Notes: generated by a model not told the origin, from the sequence alone. A stretch of DNA of 64,000 bases from Phytohabitans houttuyneae (GCF_011764425.1 NZ_BLPF01000003.1:1054001-1118000); one strand, 5' to 3'. Positions 33,654 to 43,036 are shown, numbered from the stretch's first letter. A program made the numbers and translations.

Positions 33654-33801
33654 CGGCCGTCTGGCTGGGCAGGGCCGGTCGCCCGCTGGGCCTCCGAGGT
33701 GAGGCCGACTGTGCTGGAGACCGCGACCGGCGCGTGGCTGGGGTGACGATTACGCGGGCGGCCGGCGGCCCCGTGGGGTCGCCGGCCGCCCGTCTGCAGT
33801 C

Positions 33802-33927
33802 GTCGTCACGGTCTGCGGCGTCGTCACCGTTCATGCTGTCGTCACCGTTCGTGCTGTCGTCACCGTTCGTGCTGTCGTCACCGTTCGTGCTGTCGTCACC
33901 GTCCGTGGTGTCGTCACCGACCGCGGT
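33802..33927. repeat. 18-bp tandem repeat (seven units)
   Basis: Units of GTCGTCACCGTTCGTGCT start at 33802, 33820, 33838, 33856, 33874, 33892 and 33910; the three central units are identical or nearly so and the outer ones degenerate. It lies in the 365-bp gap (33654-34018) between the convergent amidohydrolase and MFS genes, which otherwise contains only repeat copy C at its far end. Because 18 is a multiple of three all frames stay open, but no gene context supports translation. Confidence 0.85.
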
Positions 33928-34018
33928 GGGGCTGGCGCGCCGCCGGCCCGAGGAGCGAGCCGGCGCCGGCGACCGACCAGCCGTTACCGCTCGGAGTCTC
34001 CAGCCCGGGCGTCCAGCC

Positions 34019-34080
34019 GTTGATCAGGGACTTCGTGGGTGGACACGCCGACAGGCACGCCCACCAACTCCCTGATCAAC
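34019..34080 (-). repeat. 62-bp dispersed palindromic element, copy C (inverted)
   Basis: Reverse complement orientation relative to A and B. Termini are identical 12-mers; an inner GTGGG/CCCAC stem extends the hairpin. The stop codon of the MFS gene (34078-34076) lies in its arm at the same place as in copy A. Confidence 0.9.
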
Positions 34081-35614
34081 CGTGAGGGAGGTCCGCCGCG
34101 GGCGGGACCACGGCCCCGGCCGGTGCCGCAGCGGCGGCGGGCGAGGCGGCGGCGGGCGAGGCCGCGGCGGGCGAGGCCGCGGCGGGCGGGGCCGGGACCG
34201 CGGCGGTGGGGGCGGGGGTCGGGTGGCGGAGCAGGACGATGGCGGCGAGTAGTGCGGCGATGTTGAGGGCTGCCGCAACATACGAGCCGCCGTGGAAGCC
34301 GTCGGTGAGGTTCGCCGGGCTGGCGCCGTCCGCTACCGAGATCGCGACGGATGCGACCACCGCCGTCCCCAGGGCGCCGCCGATCTCCCGCGCCGTCTCG
34401 ACCATGCCGCCGGCGAGGCCGCTCACCTCCCGCGGGATGCCGGTGAACGCGACCACCTGCACCGCGACGCCGGACAGCCCCACACCCGCGCCGGTCAGCA
34501 GGAACCCGGCGAACAGGCCGCTCCAGTAGCCGGCGTCGACCGGTACCCGAGCCAGCCAGAGCAGGCCCGCCGCGGAGCAGGCCTGCCCGACGGCGAGTGC
34601 CCAGCCCGGGCCCAGCCGGGCGATCAGCCGGGACGACGGTCCGGCGGCGACCACGACGGCGGTCGTGGCGATCGCGAGGTAGGCGAAGCCGGTGCGCAGG
34701 GCGGAGTACCCGAGGACCTGCTGCATGAACAGCGACGCCTGGAAGATCGTCGCGAAGAAGGAGGCGAAGACCAGCACGGCGACGAGGTTGGCTCCGTTGA
34801 GCGTGCGGCGGCGGAACATCGACAGCGGCACGAGCGGCTGCCGCGCGCGGCGTTCGATGAGCAGGAAGAGCGCGAGCAGGGCGAGGCCGGCCGCCAGGAA
34901 GCCGAGCGTCGTGCGCGAGGTCCAGCCGCGGTCGACGCCCTTGTTGATCGCGTAGACGATCGCCATGAGCCCGGCCGTGACGGCCACCGCGCCCGGCACG
35001 TCCGCCTGCCTCCGGCCGCCTGTGGATTTCGCCGGCCGGTCCGCGGGGATGTAGCGCACGATCAGCGCGACCATCAGGACGCCGACCGGCACGTTCAGGT
35101 AGAAGATCCACTCCCAGCCGGGGCCGGCGGTCAGCAGGCCGCTGAGCACCACGCCGGCCGAGGCCGCGCTGCCGCCTACCGCGCCGAGCGCGCCGAGCGC
35201 CCGGTTGCGTGCCGGCCCCTCGGCGAACGTGGCGGCCAGGATCGCTAGCGCGGCCGGCGCGGTCAGCGCGGCGCCCAGCCCTTGGCCGGCGCGGGAGGCG
35301 ACGAGCTGCCAGAACGAACCGGACACGCCGGCGCACAGTGAGGCCACCGTGAAGATGCCGAGACCGGACAGCAGCACCCGGCGGCGGCCGAGCAGGTCGG
35401 CGGCCCGCCCGCCGAGCAGCAGCAGGCCGCCGAGGACGAGGCCGTACGTGATGACGACCCACTGCAGGTCGTCCTGGGCGAGGCCGAGGTCGGCCTGCAC
35501 GGAGGGAAGGGCGACGTTCACGATGGCGATGTCGAGCGTGACCATGAACTGGGCGCCGCACACGAGCGCGAGGATGATCCCCGCGCGGAGCGGCGGCGGT
35601 GCGTGTTTGACCAT
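34076..35614 (-). CDS. MFS drug exporter (DHA2, EmrB/QacA type)
   Basis: Proton-driven multidrug exporter, 512 aa with 14 predicted membrane helices, starting FMVTLDIAIVNVALPSVQADLGLAQDDLQW (motif D1 of DHA2) and GGRAADLLGRRRVLLSGL (motif A); motif C lies in ASAGVVLSGLLTAGPGWEWIFYLNVPVG. The cytoplasmic C-terminal tail is a low-complexity SPAAA repeat (four units; 15-bp DNA repeats at about 34130-34190) followed by PPAADLPHG. It ends in repeat copy C. Divergent from an ECF-SnoaL sigma gene with a palindrome between. Substrate unknown. Confidence 0.9.
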   Translation of the reverse strand: MVKHAPPPLRAGIILALVCGAQFMVTLDIAIVNVALPSVQADLGLAQDDLQWVVITYGLVLGGLLLLGGRAADLLGRRRVLLSGLGIFTVASLCAGVSGSFWQLVASRAGQGLGAALTAPAALAILAATFAEGPARNRALGALGAVGGSAASAGVVLSGLLTAGPGWEWIFYLNVPVGVLMVALIVRYIPADRPAKSTGGRRQADVPGAVAVTAGLMAIVYAINKGVDRGWTSRTTLGFLAAGLALLALFLLIERRARQPLVPLSMFRRRTLNGANLVAVLVFASFFATIFQASLFMQQVLGYSALRTGFAYLAIATTAVVVAAGPSSRLIARLGPGWALAVGQACSAAGLLWLARVPVDAGYWSGLFAGFLLTGAGVGLSGVAVQVVAFTGIPREVSGLAGGMVETAREIGGALGTAVVASVAISVADGASPANLTDGFHGGSYVAAALNIAALLAAIVLLRHPTPAPTAAVPAPPAAASPAAASPAAASPAAAAAPAGAVVPPAADLPHG

Positions 35615-35644
35615 GCCGGCTAGAACTTGAGGCAGCCGTCAAAA

Positions 35645-35656
35645 TCGTCGCGACGA
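35645..35656. promoter_or_regulatory. Palindrome between MFS exporter and sigma gene
   Basis: TCGTCGCGACGA is a perfect 12-bp palindrome flanked by AAAA and GTTTT, at the centre of the 72-bp gap between the divergent MFS and sigma-factor genes. A shared operator is likely; the binding protein is not identified. Confidence 0.5.
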
Positions 35657-35686
35657 GTTTTCGACCTGATCGGGGTCTCTACAGGT

Positions 35687-36664
35687 ATGGCCATCCTGAA
35701 AACGGCGCCCGACGCCGTCACGGCGCAAGAAGATGCCGTCACGGCGCGTGACGTCGTCGCCGCCGACCTGGAGGACTTCCGGCGGCCCCTGCTCGCGTAC
35801 TGCTACCGCATGCTCGGCTCCCACCACGAGGCCGAGGACGCGGTGCAGGAGACGATGATCCGGGCTTGGCGAGGGCTGGCCCGGCTCGACGGGCGGGCCG
35901 GGCTGCGCGCCTGGCTGTACAAGATCGCCACCAACGTCTGCCTCGACGCGCTGGGCGACCGGCGTGGCCGCGCGCTGCCGATGGACCTCACCGCGGCCGG
36001 CGACGCGCGGGACGCCCTCGGCCCCGCGCTCGCCGACTCGACGTGGGTACGGCCGATACCCACCCAGCTCGTGGGCGGCGACGACCCGCTGGAGCGGGCG
36101 GTGTCCAACGAGTGGATCCGCCTCGCGTTCGTCGCCGCGCTCCAGGTGCTGCTGCCCCGCCAGCGGGCGGTGCTGATCCTCCGCGACGTGCTGTGCTGGC
36201 GGGCCGCCGAGGTGGCGTCCCTTTTGGACACCAGCGTCGACGCGGTGAACAGCACCCTGCGCCGGGCCCGCGCGGCACTCGCACAGGCACGCGGCGGCGA
36301 CACCGCACCACTGGGCGGTGAGGCCGTCGACCCCGCGCTCCTCGCCCGGTACGTCGACGCCTTCGTGCGCTTCGACGTCGACGGCATCGTGGCAATGCTC
36401 CGGCAGGACGCCGTCGTGTCGATGCCGCCGTACGCGTTCTGGCTGCGCGGCCGTGACGTGTTCGGCGACTTCCTGCGCCGGGGCGAGGTGCGGTGCCGGT
36501 ACACGCACGGGGTCGTCACCGGGGCCAACGGGGTGTCAGCCGTGGCCATGTACGACCCGACCGGCGCACCCGGCGCCCTGCACGTGCTGGAGTGGCACGA
36601 GGGCTGGATCGCGGCGCTGTACGTCTTCCTCGACCCGGCCCTGGTCCCGCCCTTCACCCCCTGA
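35687..36664 (+). CDS. ECF sigma factor with C-terminal SnoaL-like domain (second copy)
   Basis: 325 aa, same architecture and length as the protein at 21132. Region 2: LLAYCYRMLGSHHEAEDAVQETMIRAWRGLARL; region 4: LLPRQRAVLILRDVLCWRAAEVASLLDTSVDAVNSTLRRARA; C-terminal SnoaL/NTF2-like part from about 205 (YVDAFVRFDVDGIVAMLRQDAVVSMPPY). ATG 35687 is the family-like start. Divergent from the MFS exporter. Its 3' end overlaps the convergent membrane-protein gene by 11 bp. Confidence 0.9.
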   Translation: MAILKTAPDAVTAQEDAVTARDVVAADLEDFRRPLLAYCYRMLGSHHEAEDAVQETMIRAWRGLARLDGRAGLRAWLYKIATNVCLDALGDRRGRALPMDLTAAGDARDALGPALADSTWVRPIPTQLVGGDDPLERAVSNEWIRLAFVAALQVLLPRQRAVLILRDVLCWRAAEVASLLDTSVDAVNSTLRRARAALAQARGGDTAPLGGEAVDPALLARYVDAFVRFDVDGIVAMLRQDAVVSMPPYAFWLRGRDVFGDFLRRGEVRCRYTHGVVTGANGVSAVAMYDPTGAPGALHVLEWHEGWIAALYVFLDPALVPPFTP

Positions 36665-37271
36665 CCGGCGGCGCCGCTCCCGCCCTCGCCGCCGGGCCGA
36701 CCAGCGTCGGGATGGGCACCGGTGCCCGCAACGCCACGCTCAGCCAGATCAGCGACCCGCCGGCCAGCACGTGCACCGCGCTGGTCAGCGGGGAGTCCGG
36801 CAGCGGCGCGAGCAGGGCGAGCAGCGTGAACGCGAGGCCGTACCCGGCCGCCGGCAGCACCGGCAGGACGCGGGTCCGCACCATCGAGACGGCGAACAGG
36901 ACAGTGCCTGTAACGAAGACAAGCGCGCTGCCGAGCACCGCGAACCGCGTCGGACCGGCCAGCACCTCGTCGGCGACCGCCTCGTCGACGTAGAACAGCA
37001 CAAGGTTGAGGGCGAACGCGACGCCGGCGAAGAGGCCGAGGCCGATCAGGTTCACCGCGTACGCGACCGCGCCGAAGCGGCCCGACTCGGTACGTTGCCG
37101 CAGGTAGAGGGCGGTCAACGCGGGCGCGCCGAACGCCGCGCCGAGGCCGATGACGAAGCTCGTCGCCGCGGTCTCGCCGGTGAACGCCTCGATGAGGCCG
37201 GGCACGGCTGTGGACAGGCCGAGGACCACTCCACAGGCGGCCCCGAACCGCAGAAGCCAGGTTGTGGACAT
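36654..37271 (-). CDS. Polytopic membrane protein of unknown function
   Basis: 205 aa, six predicted membrane segments beginning LLRFGAACGVVLGLSTAVPGL and ending VHVLAGGSLIWLSVAL. Glycine/alanine-rich helices without charged catalytic motifs. ATG 37271 is chosen for the start MSTTWLL with AAGGTGCTCGCG upstream. Divergent from the histidine kinase gene (203-bp gap) and overlapping the sigma gene tail-to-tail. Family not recognised. Confidence 0.75.
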   Translation of the reverse strand: MSTTWLLRFGAACGVVLGLSTAVPGLIEAFTGETAATSFVIGLGAAFGAPALTALYLRQRTESGRFGAVAYAVNLIGLGLFAGVAFALNLVLFYVDEAVADEVLAGPTRFAVLGSALVFVTGTVLFAVSMVRTRVLPVLPAAGYGLAFTLLALLAPLPDSPLTSAVHVLAGGSLIWLSVALRAPVPIPTLVGPAARAGAAPPVRG

Positions 37272-37474
37272 CGCGAGCACCTTCCTTCCGGTACGTGTTT
37301 GCGGCGACCGTAGGTGTGGACGACCACGGGAAGTAAGTGCCACGTGGCCAGAGCGTGTGCGGGCGGTAGTTGGCCGGATGGCACGTGTGGAACGGCCACA
37401 ATGCGGTCGCGGGTGGTCCGGACGCGGATGCGCGGACGTAGCCTGCTGGGCAGGGGTGACGGAAGGAGTACCGG

Positions 37475-38614
37475 ATGGACCGTCCCCGGCGGCCCGTCCC
37501 GTGGGCGGTGGCCGTGGTCTACGGCGCGGTGCTCGCCGGCGGCGTCTACTGGTCGCTGATCGGCGGCGGGCAGGTGCGGCTGGGCGACCTCACCGGCTTC
37601 GCGCTCGTGTTCGCGCTTCTCTTCGCGGTGGAGGCGGTCGAGTGGCGGCGGCCGCCGAGCCGGGCCACAGCCGCCGGACTGCTCGCCGTGCGGGTCGGGC
37701 TCTTCGCCGCGGCCGCGCTGCTGGACGGGTCGGGCACGTCGCGGGCGCTGTTCGTGCTCGTGCCGTTCGTCGCGTACTTCGCCTTCGGCCGCGCCACGAG
37801 CATCGCCCTCGCCGCCGCCTGCCTCGCCCTCATCGTCACCGGTTTCACCGTGTCCACACCGGACTGGCCGCGCGACGCCGAGTACGTCTCGGACCTTCTC
37901 ATGTTCACCATCGGGCTGGTGCTCGCGGTCTGCATGGCCGCGGTCGCGAGCGCCGAGCGGGACGCCCGCACGCGCCTCGCGGCCACGCTCGACCGGGTCG
38001 CCGAGCTCTCCGCCGCGATGGAGCGCAACCGGGTCGCCCGCGACATCCACGACAGCCTCGGCCACCACCTGACCGCGATCGCGATCCAGCTGGAGAAGGC
38101 GACCGCGTTCGCCGACCGCGACCCCGCCCTCGCCGCGCGGGCCGTCGAGGACGCGCGGGGGTCGGCGCGGGACGCCCTGGCCGACGTGCGCCGCTCGGTG
38201 CACGCCCTGCGCGAGCAGAAGGAGCCGTTCTCGCTCCGCGACGCGCTGGGCGCCCTGGCCCGCGACGCGGGGGAGCCGGCGGTGACCGTCACGGTCACGG
38301 GGGAGCCGGACCGGTACGACGCGGCGGCGCTCACCGCGCTCTACCGCGCCGCTCAGGAAGGGCTGACCAACGCGCGCCGCCACGCCGGTGCCAGCTCGGT
38401 GACTGTCTCGGCGGCGTTCGACGACGCCGGCGCGCGGCTTGTCGTGGCGGACGACGGGCGCGGGTTCGCGGCGCCGGGCGAGGGCTTCGGCCTGCTCGGC
38501 ATGCGCGAGCGGGTCGAGCTGGTCGGCGGCGAGGTGAGAGTCGACAGTGGACCCGGCGCCGGTACCGTCGTCACCGTGACGATCCCGCACGCGCCCGCCT
38601 GGAGCAGCGCGTGA
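37475..38614 (+). CDS. NarL-type sensor histidine kinase
   Basis: Two-component sensor, 379 aa. About five membrane segments cover residues 10-150. HisKA_3 dimerisation follows with phosphoacceptor His192 in RNRVARDIHDSLGHHLTAI, and HATPase_c with EGLTNARRHAGAS, VADDGRGFAAPG and FGLLGMRERVELVGGEV. Its stop overlaps the GTG of the response-regulator gene (GTGA), a cognate pair. The signal and targets are unknown. Confidence 0.92.
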   Translation: MDRPRRPVPWAVAVVYGAVLAGGVYWSLIGGGQVRLGDLTGFALVFALLFAVEAVEWRRPPSRATAAGLLAVRVGLFAAAALLDGSGTSRALFVLVPFVAYFAFGRATSIALAAACLALIVTGFTVSTPDWPRDAEYVSDLLMFTIGLVLAVCMAAVASAERDARTRLAATLDRVAELSAAMERNRVARDIHDSLGHHLTAIAIQLEKATAFADRDPALAARAVEDARGSARDALADVRRSVHALREQKEPFSLRDALGALARDAGEPAVTVTVTGEPDRYDAAALTALYRAAQEGLTNARRHAGASSVTVSAAFDDAGARLVVADDGRGFAAPGEGFGLLGMRERVELVGGEVRVDSGPGAGTVVTVTIPHAPAWSSA

Positions 38615-39285
38615 GCGGCGGCGACGTGCGGGTGCTCGTCGTCGACGACCAGCAGCTGGTGCGCGAGGGCATCGCGTCGCTGCTCGGCATCCAGCCCGGC
38701 ATCGCGGTCGTCGGCACCGCCGCCGACGGCAAGTCCGCCGTCAACGCGGCCGTCGAGCTGGCGCCCCACGTGGTGCTGATGGACGTGCGGATGCCCGAGA
38801 TGGACGGCGTGGAGGCGGCGGCGATCCTGCACCGGCGCGCGCCGGAGGTCCGGGTCATCATGCTGACCACGTTCGACGACGAGGAGTACGTGCTGCAGGC
38901 ACTGCGCGCCGGCGCGAGCGGCTACCTGCTCAAGGACCTGCCCGCGGCCGACCTCGCCCAGGCGGTGCGGCTGGCCAACGCGGGCGTCGCGCAGCTCGAC
39001 TCGTCGGTCACCGCCAGCCTCGCCGCCGCCCTGGCCCGTGGCGGCGCCCGCCCGGTCGCGCCGCCGCCCGCGCCCCGGCCGGACGAGGTGCTCACCGCCC
39101 GCGAGATAGACATCCTGCGCCTCGTCGCGACCGGCTCGACCAACCGGGAGATCGCCGGCCGCCTCTTCCTGAGTGAGGGCACGGTCAAAAACCACATCTC
39201 GCGGATCCTCGGCCGGCTCGGCCTGCGCGACCGCACCCAGGCCGCCGTCTACGCCCACGACCACGGCCTGCTGCCCGACCCCTGA
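38611..39285 (+). CDS. NarL/FixJ-family response regulator
   Basis: 224 aa. Receiver domain with phosphoacceptor Asp58 (HVVLMDVRMPEMDG), acidic pocket VVDDQQ at 11-15 and conserved Lys in GYLLKDL. The LuxR-type helix-turn-helix is near 153-215 (LTAREIDILRLVATGSTNREIAGRLFLSEGTVKNHISRIL), the family's usual tail. A proline-rich linker (APPPAPRP) separates the domains. Start GTG 38611 overlaps the kinase stop. Partner of the upstream kinase. Confidence 0.94.
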   Translation: MSGGDVRVLVVDDQQLVREGIASLLGIQPGIAVVGTAADGKSAVNAAVELAPHVVLMDVRMPEMDGVEAAAILHRRAPEVRVIMLTTFDDEEYVLQALRAGASGYLLKDLPAADLAQAVRLANAGVAQLDSSVTASLAAALARGGARPVAPPPAPRPDEVLTAREIDILRLVATGSTNREIAGRLFLSEGTVKNHISRILGRLGLRDRTQAAVYAHDHGLLPDP

Positions 39286-39354
39286 GCCCACCGCACACGA
39301 CCAGGCCCGCCGCCCTCACGACGCCGAACGGCCGCGCCGCCAGGCCACCACGAC

Positions 39355-39479
39355 GGCCGCAACGACCGCGTCGGCCGACGGCCGCAACGACCGCGACGGC
39401 CGAGGGCCGCAACGTCCGCGTCGGCCGAGGGCCGCAACGACTGCGACGGCAAACGGCCGCAACCACCACGCCAGCAAAG
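39355..39479. repeat. 25-bp tandem repeat
   Basis: Units beginning GGCCGCAACG start at 39355, 39380, 39405, 39430 and (degenerate) 39455, each exactly 25 bp, varying mainly at A/T and C/G positions in the second half. 25 is not a multiple of three, so it is non-coding. It fills much of the 268-bp gap between the convergent response regulator and GH95 gene; the remainder holds a terminator hairpin. Confidence 0.85.
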
Positions 39480-39505
39480 AGCGGCAAACACCACCCACGA
39501 CGGCG

Positions 39506-39540
39506 AACGGCCGTGGCGAGGCGAGCCCACCACGGCCGTT
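39506..39540. terminator. Bidirectional hairpin terminator
   Basis: Perfect 11-bp inverted repeat AACGGCCGTGG (39506-39516) / CCACGGCCGTT (39530-39540), 13-base loop, followed on the plus strand by TTCC. Lies 14 bp before the stop of the convergent GH95 gene. Confidence 0.7.
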
Positions 39541-39553
39541 CCACACTGGACGC

Positions 39554-42500
39554 TCAGCCGAACGCGAGCGCCTGCCACCTGCCCACATCAGCTCCGGACA
39601 GTGCCGATCCGAAGATGGCCATCCGGTCCACCTCGCCGGTCAGCCGCTGGCCGCCGCCCTGGTCCGCCGCGAACCGCAGCTCGCGGTTGTTGCACCCGAA
39701 GATGGCCGGACCCACCTGCGCGGTCGCCGCCACCTGGCCGTCGAGGTAGACGGTCAGGTCGCCCTCGTCGAGGGTGACGACCACGTTGACGTACCGGCCC
39801 TCCGGCACGACCGCGCTGGTCGTGACACCCTGGCCGGCGCCGATGAAGCGCACCTGGTTGGACGGGGTCAGGTCGATCAGCACCCCGTCGGTGCCCGGGT
39901 CGCCGCTCGGCTGGGAGTCGAACAGGCGGCGGTAGCTGCCGCTCGTCGTCACCTTCACCTCGGCCGCGAACGTGGCCTTCGGCAGGTACCCCAGCGTCGT
40001 CGGCGCGGTACGCAGGAAGCGGTTGCCGTCGAGCACCAGCGCGCTCGGCGTCGGGCCGCCCGTCGTGTACGCGGCTCCACCCTGGACGGTGGCGTCCCGG
40101 CCGTACGACGACGCGTCGTCCACCGTGTCGCCGCTCGCCGGGTCCCACGCCACCAGCGCGCCCCCCGGGTCGGGGACCGGGCACGGCGGCGGCACGGGCA
40201 GCCGTACCGTCGCGTGGCCGGCGGCCCGCCAGTCGGGGCCGACGAGCCGGGCGGTCAGCCGCGCGTCGCCCGGCGTCGCGGCGTCCGTGACGGTGACCGT
40301 AAACCGGTACACCTGCGAGTCGCCGGCCCGCAGGCGCGGCACCTGCACGGTGCCCGGCCGCACGGTCCAGCCCTCCGGCACGGCCAGCCGCAGGCTCGAC
40401 GGCGCGACGTTGGCGGCGGCGCGCACCGTCGCGTCCACCGTCGCGGTGTCGCCGACCTCCAGAGTGGACGGAGCCGCGACGGCCACGCTCACGTCGGCGG
40501 TGGCGACGTACCGGTGACCCTTGCGGGCGGTGAACGTGATCCGCTCGCCGTTCCCCTCCGCCAGCACCCGCCGGCCGGTCGTGGTGTCGACCAGCCGGTA
40601 CGGGCCGGCGAAGAGCGTGCTGCGCAGCGCCACGTCGCCGGTGGTGCCGGCGGTCACCGCGATCTCCTGCGCCGCGCCGCTGGCCCACCGCGTGTCCACG
40701 GTGAGGTCGCCGCGTGCCCGCAGGCCCTTGACCGAGCCGTCCGGCCACGAGCCGGGCAGGGCCGGCAGCACGTGTACGTCGCCGGTGTGGCTCTGCAGCA
40801 GCATCTCCGCGACACCGGCGGTGGCGCCGAAGTTGCCGTCGATCTGGAAAGGCGGGTGCGTGTCCCACAAGTTGGACAGCGTGCTGAACCGGAGCTGCTC
40901 GCTCAGCATCTTGTGGGCGTGGTCGCCATCCAGCAGCCGGGACCAGAAATTGATCTTCCAGGCCTTGCTCCAGCCGGTGCCGCCGTCGCCGCGCGCGGTC
41001 AGCGAGACCTTCGCCGCCGCCGCGTACTCCGGGTCGGTCAGCGGGGCGATCTGGCTGCCCGGGTGCAGGGCGAACAGATGCGAGACGTGCCGGTGCTGGT
41101 CGGTCGGGCTGTCCCAGTCGCCCTTCCACTCCTGCAGCTGACCCCACGAGCCGATCCGCGTGCCGGGGTCGAGCTGGGCGAGCGCGGCCTTGACGGTGTT
41201 GCGGAACGGCCCGTCGCCGCCGAGCACCTTGCCGGCCTCGAGCAGGTTGGTGAACAGGCTCCACACGATCTGCTGCGACATCGAGGCGCCCGCGGTGAAC
41301 TCGCCGTTCTCGGGGGAGAAGCTCGGCGAAACCACCAGCTTGCCGTCGCGCGGGTCGACCACGAGCTCGTCCAGCCAGAACTCGGCGAGCTCCTTCATCA
41401 GCGGGTACCCGCGCTCACGCAGGAACGCCGTGTCCTTGGTGAACTGGTAGTGCTCCCAGTAGTGCAGCGCGAGCCACGCGCCCGCCTCGGGAAACCAGAA
41501 CGACTGTGGATAGTTGTGCAGGCCGGTGAAGCCGTACGGGTTGGTCTCGTTGTTGACGACCCAGCCGCGGTTGCCGTACATGTACTGCGCGGTGTGGCGG
41601 CCCGGCGGCACCATCGCGTCCACGTAGTCGAAGAGCGGCGCGGTCGTCTCCGACAGGTTGGTGGTCTCGGCCGGCCAGTAGTTCATCTGCAGGTTGATGT
41701 TGACGTGGTAGTCGGCGTCCCACGGCGGGTTCGTCGAGTTGTTCCACACGCCCTGCAGGTTGGCCGGCAGCGAGCCGTCCCGGGACGAGGCGATGAGCAG
41801 GTAGCGCCCGTACTGGAAGAAGAGCGCCTCCAGCGCCTTGTCGGCAGCGCTCGTGCCGTCCACATAGGATTTCAGCAGCTCGTCGGTGGGTATGCCGGGC
41901 ATCGACTGCCCGATGTCGAGCGAGACCCGGTCGAACAGCGCGCGGTGGTCGGCGCGGTGCGCGGCGAGCAGATCCTCGTACGGCGTGGCGGCGGCGCCGT
42001 CGACCTTGGCGGTGACGGCGGCGTGCGGGTCGGCTCCGCGGTAGGACGGGTACCGGTCGGCGTAGTCGGTACCCGCGCCCAGGATCACCACGGCCGCGTC
42101 CGCGCCGCTCACCGTGACGGTGCCGTCGGCGTTGTCGGCGCGCGATCCGCCCTCGTTGCGTACCTGGATCTGGCTCTCGAACGTGAGCTTGTTGTCGTTG
42201 AGCGCGCCGGCGAACGTGATCCGCCCGCCCGTGGCGGTCGTGGTCTTCGACCGGTTGTTGGGCGCGGTCACGGCGGCGGTGAAGCCGACCTTGCCCGGCT
42301 GGTCGGCGCTGACCCGCACGACGAGCACGCCGCCCGGGTTGCTGGCGAAGTACTCGCGCGTGTAGCGGACACCGCCGGACACGTACGTCACGCGGGCGAC
42401 CGCGTTGGCGATGTCGAGCTCACGGCGGTACTCCTGCACGGCACCCGGGTCGGCGGGCAGGCGGAGTGTCAGGTCGCCGAACGTGTTGTACGACCCGAAG

Positions 42501-42926
42501 CCGCTCTTGGGCTGCCCGAGCCGGTTGGCCACCTCCTGCGGCGGGATGCGCAGCCGCGCGTCGAGGTCGCGCTGCACCTGCTCGATCGCGCCGGGGCGGG
42601 GCGAGGTCCAGTTGCCGAAGTTGTATCCCTGCGCGGAACCGGGGCCACCGGTCCACAGTGTCTTCTCGTTGAACTGGACCGTCTCGGTGGCCACGCCGCC
42701 GAAGACCATGCCGCCCAGCGCACCGTTTCCGATGGGCAGCGCCTGGGTCTCCCAGTTGGTGGCGGGCTCGTCGTACCACAGGGTGAGCGGGTCGCCGGCC
42801 GCGGTGGGACCGGCCGGTGCGGCCGAGGTGGGGGTGAGCCGCCCCAGGCGGGGCGACCGTCACGAGGGTGGCGGCGACGCCGGTGGCCAGCAGGCGCCGC
42901 AGCCGATGGTGGGGAAGGACGGACAT
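39554..42926 (-). CDS. Secreted GH95-type glycoside hydrolase with NEW3-like and LamG-like modules (apparent frameshift near 42832)
   Basis: Secreted glycosidase, about 1120 aa, related to GH95 alpha-L-fucosidase/galactosidase. The signal peptide starts at ATG 42926 (AGGAGTTGTCTC upstream), then the frame breaks around 42830-42834, a C5 run; removing one C joins it to [29 protein letters not shown]. The GH95 barrel carries [31 protein letters not shown] and SGAAQ near the end. A NEW3-like domain ([13 protein letters not shown]) and a C-terminal LamG/concanavalin module ([19 protein letters not shown]) follow. It may remove fucose or galactose from plant polysaccharide. Regulation not visible. 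Confidence 0.8.
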
Positions 42927-43036
42927 GAGACAACTCCTGTCATCCGATGTTTCGTCGGTGACCTTACGGACGACATCGACACGAAACAAGAGCTGATCGC
43001 GATACCTCCGATGTATCAGTGCGACCGGGGATGCGG

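Noticed and set aside
33802-33927. CRISPR-like array
   Set aside because: Units are contiguous with no spacers, and no cas gene is present; the same holds for the 25-bp and 17-bp arrays.
33734-34075. Plus-strand frame with repeated SSPFVL peptide
   Set aside because: It is the 18-bp tandem repeat read in an open phase; no ribosome site, no start context, and it runs into repeat copy C and antisense to the MFS tail.
40521-41141. Plus-strand gene inside the GH95 region
   Set aside because: Open by composition only; the opposite strand encodes clear GH95 sequence through the whole interval.
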